From DASSUW01 sp963806395 (GTDB lineage Bacteria > Actinomycetota > Thermoleophilia > Solirubrobacterales > Solirubrobacteraceae): 64,000 bases of DNA. The notes beneath the pieces are model-generated. The model worked only from the letters and a program-made list of their open reading frames with translations, was not told the origin of the DNA and made no database searches. Positions within the stretch are counted from its first letter, which is position 1. Each line of letters opens with the position of its first letter. Where the stretch lies: positions 134,419 through 198,418 of the forward strand of contig CAWDYI010000004.1 of the NCBI GenBank assembly GCA_963806395.1. The letters are read 5' to 3'. Shown here piece by piece: positions 61,653 through 64,000 of this stretch. The translations under genes were made by a program, and so were the position numbers.

Positions 61653-62533
61653 GACGCGGCGGGCGCGCCGAGCCGCACGCCGACGCGCTCGGCGACCGTG
61701 TCGAGATCGGTGCGGTGCTTGACGATGATCGACATCGTCTCGCGGAAGATCTCCGGCGTGATGTCGTCGGCGCCGAGCAGCAGGAGCGCGCGCGCCCAGT
61801 CGATCGACTCCGCGATCGACGGAGGCTTCTTGAGGTCGAGGTCGCGGACCTGCTGGATGATGCTGACGAGCTTCTCCGCCACGGTGTCGGCGAGCTCGGG
61901 CGCGTGCAGGCGCACGATCTCGAGCTCGTGCTCGGTGCTCGGGTAGTCGAGCCACAGGTACAGGCAGCGGCGCTTGAGCGCCTCGGTCAGCTCGCGCGTG
62001 TTGTTCGACGTGAGCAGGACGACCGGGTGCGTGCGGGCCTCGATCCGGCCGAGCTCCGGGATCGAGATCTGGAAGTCCGACAGCAGCTCGAGCAGCATCG
62101 CCTCGAACTCCTGGTCGGTCTTGTCGATCTCGTCGATCAGCAGCACGACCGGCTCCTCGGAGGCGATCGCCTGCATCAGCGGGCGGCTGAGCAGGAACTC
62201 CTCGCCGAAGATGTCGTCCTGGACGGCGTCCCAGCCGGTGCCGTCGGCCTCGGCCTGGATGCGCAGGAGCTGCTTGCGGTAGTTCCACTCGTACAGCGCC
62301 TTGGCCTCGTCGAGGCCTTCGTAGCACTGCAGCCGCACGAGCTTGCGGTCGAGATAGCGCGACAGCGCCTTCGCGAGCTCGGTCTTGCCGACGCCCGCCG
62401 GGCCTTCGACGAGCACCGGCTTGCCCAGCCGCGCCGCGAGGTAGCTCACGAGCGCCGTCGACCCGCCGGGCAGATAGCCGGCGGCGCGCAGGCCGGCGGT
62501 GACCTCGTCGACCGATGCAGGGAGGGCGCTCAT
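61649..62533 (-). CDS. MoxR-family AAA ATPase
   Basis: 294 residues. Walker A GPAGVGKTE, Walker B VVLLIDEIDK, sensor LLTSNNTRELTEALKRRCLYLWLDYP with the arginine finger. The MoxR-type inserts QCYEGLDEAKALYEWNYRKQLLRIQA and DIFGEEFLLSRPLMQAI are those of the CoxD/GvpN-like branch. ATP-driven chaperone acting with the VWA protein encoded next. Clean ATG start; promoter presumably in the 22-bp gap or upstream across the secreted-protein gene. Confidence 0.92.
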   Translation of the reverse strand: MSALPASVDEVTAGLRAAGYLPGGSTALVSYLAARLGKPVLVEGPAGVGKTELAKALSRYLDRKLVRLQCYEGLDEAKALYEWNYRKQLLRIQAEADGTGWDAVQDDIFGEEFLLSRPLMQAIASEEPVVLLIDEIDKTDQEFEAMLLELLSDFQISIPELGRIEARTHPVVLLTSNNTRELTEALKRRCLYLWLDYPSTEHELEIVRLHAPELADTVAEKLVSIIQQVRDLDLKKPPSIAESIDWARALLLLGADDITPEIFRETMSIIVKHRTDLDTVAERVGVRLGAPAAS

Positions 62534-62555
62534 CGCGCCCCAGTCTAGGTGGGTG

Positions 62556-63791
62556 CTACGTGGGTGCGATCACCGAGTTGCCCGCGAAGCGGACGCGTGT
62601 GCGCCCGCTGCGGGCCCTGAGCCGCGCGACGTACGTGCAGCGCCGCGTCAAGGAGACCGTCCGGCGCACGCGACCCACCCGCACGGTGACGTTCCCGCGG
62701 CAGCCGAGCGAGCGCTCGACGGCGGCGGGGAGCGCGAGCCGCCCGGTCACCCGCACGCGGCGGCCGCTCCTTCGCACCTTGCGCGTGACGGTCGCGGTGA
62801 AGCGGTTCACGCGCACACGCACGATCGCGAGCGACGAGAGGCCGCCCGCGTCGACGGCGCTCGCGAGCAGCGTGGCGCGCCCGACGTCCTCGCCCGTCGG
62901 CCTCCACGTGCACGCGTACGGCGCCGCGCGCAGGACGCAGATCGTGCCGTCGTCGTCGAAGACGCTGACGACCGGGGCGCCGCGGTCGTCGAACACGTCG
63001 AGCTCGATCCGGAAGACGGGCCCGATGCCCGTGCCGGCGAACGGCGTCTTGAAGCGCACGACCGGCGGCTTCGGGCTCGGCGACGGGTTCGGCGGGGTCG
63101 GTGGCTTCGGACAGCCGCTGGGCGTGGCGCCGAACTCGGCGGGGCACGTGTCGCACGCGTTGCCGACGCCGTCGCCGTCGCCGTCCTCCTGGCCCGGGTT
63201 CAGGATGAAGCGGCAGTTGTCCTGCGTCGTGTCGCCGAAGCCGTCGCCGTCGGCATCGGGCTCGATGGTGGCGTTGACGAGGACCTCGTCCGTCCCCGCA
63301 CCGGTCGGAGCGAGCGCCGTTGCGCCGAGCGGCGGCGCCCATGTGTCCAGCGTGGCGCCAGTGCCCGGAGCGACGAAGGACCCAACACCCGTCGTGCAGC
63401 ACTCGATCGCGATGTAGTCGCCGGCAGCGATCGGGATGCGGGTGGCATACGGTGTCCTCGCGTTCGGTGGCGGCGTCACCTGCGCGGAGCGCCCGACCTC
63501 GGACCCCGGCTGTGCTCCCGGGCCGGCGGGCCGCCGCACGACCTGCAGCGATACCGGCGTCACGTTCGCACCGGCGCGGATCTCCCATCGCGTCACGACG
63601 CCGGCGTCCGGCGCGGTCACCGGCTGGCCGGGGATCAGGGTGGGGGAGAGCGTGCAGCCGGCCGGCTGACAGTCCGGGGTGTCGCCGGGCATGGCCGCAA
63701 GCGTGCTGCCGATCGTCACGTCCGCGCGCGCCCCCGGCGCGACCGCGAGCGCGATCAGCGCGCATGCGATCACGACCGGCCCTCTCATCAT
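62556..63791 (-). CDS. Secreted protein with thrombospondin type-3-like calcium repeats
   Basis: 411 residues. Signal peptide (RGPVVIACALIALAVAPGARA). The middle has DADGDGFGDTTQDNC and DGDGDGVGNACDTC, the Asp-rich calcium-binding repeats of thrombospondin type 3. A proline-rich linker (PPTPPNPSPSPKPP) and a C-terminal Ig-like domain, then a very basic end (TRKVRRSGRRVRVTGR, RRTVSLTRRC), follow. The N-terminal half resembles domains of secreted cell-surface proteins that lack known enzymes. ATG at 63791, with AAGG seven bases upstream; a GTG at 63821 is weaker. Confidence 0.8.
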   Translation of the reverse strand: MMRGPVVIACALIALAVAPGARADVTIGSTLAAMPGDTPDCQPAGCTLSPTLIPGQPVTAPDAGVVTRWEIRAGANVTPVSLQVVRRPAGPGAQPGSEVGRSAQVTPPPNARTPYATRIPIAAGDYIAIECCTTGVGSFVAPGTGATLDTWAPPLGATALAPTGAGTDEVLVNATIEPDADGDGFGDTTQDNCRFILNPGQEDGDGDGVGNACDTCPAEFGATPSGCPKPPTPPNPSPSPKPPVVRFKTPFAGTGIGPVFRIELDVFDDRGAPVVSVFDDDGTICVLRAAPYACTWRPTGEDVGRATLLASAVDAGGLSSLAIVRVRVNRFTATVTRKVRRSGRRVRVTGRLALPAAVERSLGCRGNVTVRVGRVRRTVSLTRRCTYVARLRARSGRTRVRFAGNSVIAPT

Positions 63792-63841
63792 CACGCTGAC
63801 CTTAACCCAGCCGGCCGCCACCGGCTAGGGTCGCCGGTGCC

Positions 63842-64000
63842 GTGGTCGCCGCCTTCGAGCCCTCGCCGCTCCCGTTCATCGCGCTGATGGGGCTCGGCTT
63901 CGTGGTCGGCGTCGCAGGGCATATCTACAAGTCGCGCACGGCGATCGTGACCGGCATCGGGATGATCTTCGTCGCGACGCTGCTGCTGCCGCTGGGGCTC
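63842..64000 (+). CDS. Membrane protein, N-terminal part only
   Basis: A GTG at 63842 opens a frame to the right edge: VVAAFEPSPLPFIALMGLGF, then two hydrophobic helices (IALMGLGFVVGVAGH and IVTGIGMIFVATLLLPLGL) split by IYKSRTA. It begins 50 bp from the divergent secreted-protein start. The full size and family cannot be seen. Confidence 0.6.
   Translation, partial: MVAAFEPSPLPFIALMGLGFVVGVAGHIYKSRTAIVTGIGMIFVATLLLPLGL

Overview
The window is very GC-rich (roughly 70% by eye), with dense genes, many 1-8 nt start/stop overlaps and frequent GTG/TTG starts. A complete mce lipid-import locus, a PucR-type regulator and an actinobacterial-type integration host factor point to a high-GC actinobacterium. 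The gene mix (type III glutamine synthetase, large c-di-GMP proteins, plant/fungal-like fatty-acid hydroxylase) fits the Thermoleophilia/Solirubrobacterales best; that placement is inference. I saw no tRNA, rRNA, CRISPR, transposase or phage genes, so this looks like chromosomal backbone with a few unusual modules.

Layout. 1-3657: one very long c-di-GMP signalling protein that runs off the left edge. 3740-7261: cobalamin-dependent methionine synthase. 7423-10179: a coupled pair of small membrane proteins, an amidohydrolase plus cysteine-dioxygenase pair, a lone antitoxin and a GlcG/HbpS protein. 10262-14557: nitrogen module, type III glutamine synthetase divergent from amtB-glnK, with a PII protein that lacks the usual modified tyrosine. 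14572-17535: PucR regulator, diguanylate cyclase, lipoprotein. 17674-32706: a long mce operon (two permeases, ATPase, six MCE proteins, MMPL transporter, redoxin, B3/B4 protein) in which the fourth MCE gene carries a frameshift. It ends in two copies of a perfect palindrome that also supply the stop codons of both convergent genes.

32757-35863: NCS1 transporter, ureohydrolase and XRE-cupin regulator, all leftward. 35937-37370: a secreted protein with a PHM-like copper-monooxygenase histidine pattern fused to a cupredoxin. 37334-41997: a frameshifted secreted GH2 glycosidase behind a DeoR regulator, with a clear promoter and operator between them. 42017-44947: aminotransferase, small membrane proteins and a VOC protein. 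44981-45331: integration host factor. 45653-48702: a probable sphingolipid (ceramide) set of serine palmitoyltransferase-like enzyme, GNAT-like acyltransferase and fatty-acid 2-hydroxylase-like enzyme.

48741-49960: a small protein and an AlkA-type glycosylase. 49872-52500: a thiamine-precursor ABC transporter under a TPP riboswitch. 52624-57785: leftward group of SRPBCC protein, a hydrolase/FAD-oxidoreductase fusion whose hydrolase part lacks its nucleophile, a LuxR regulator and an SDR. 57805-64000: class III cyclase, secreted propeller protein, VWA/MoxR pair, secreted type-3-repeat protein and the start of a membrane protein.

Two genes (mce4 and the GH2) need a single extra base to read through. 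They are either real lesions or assembly errors.
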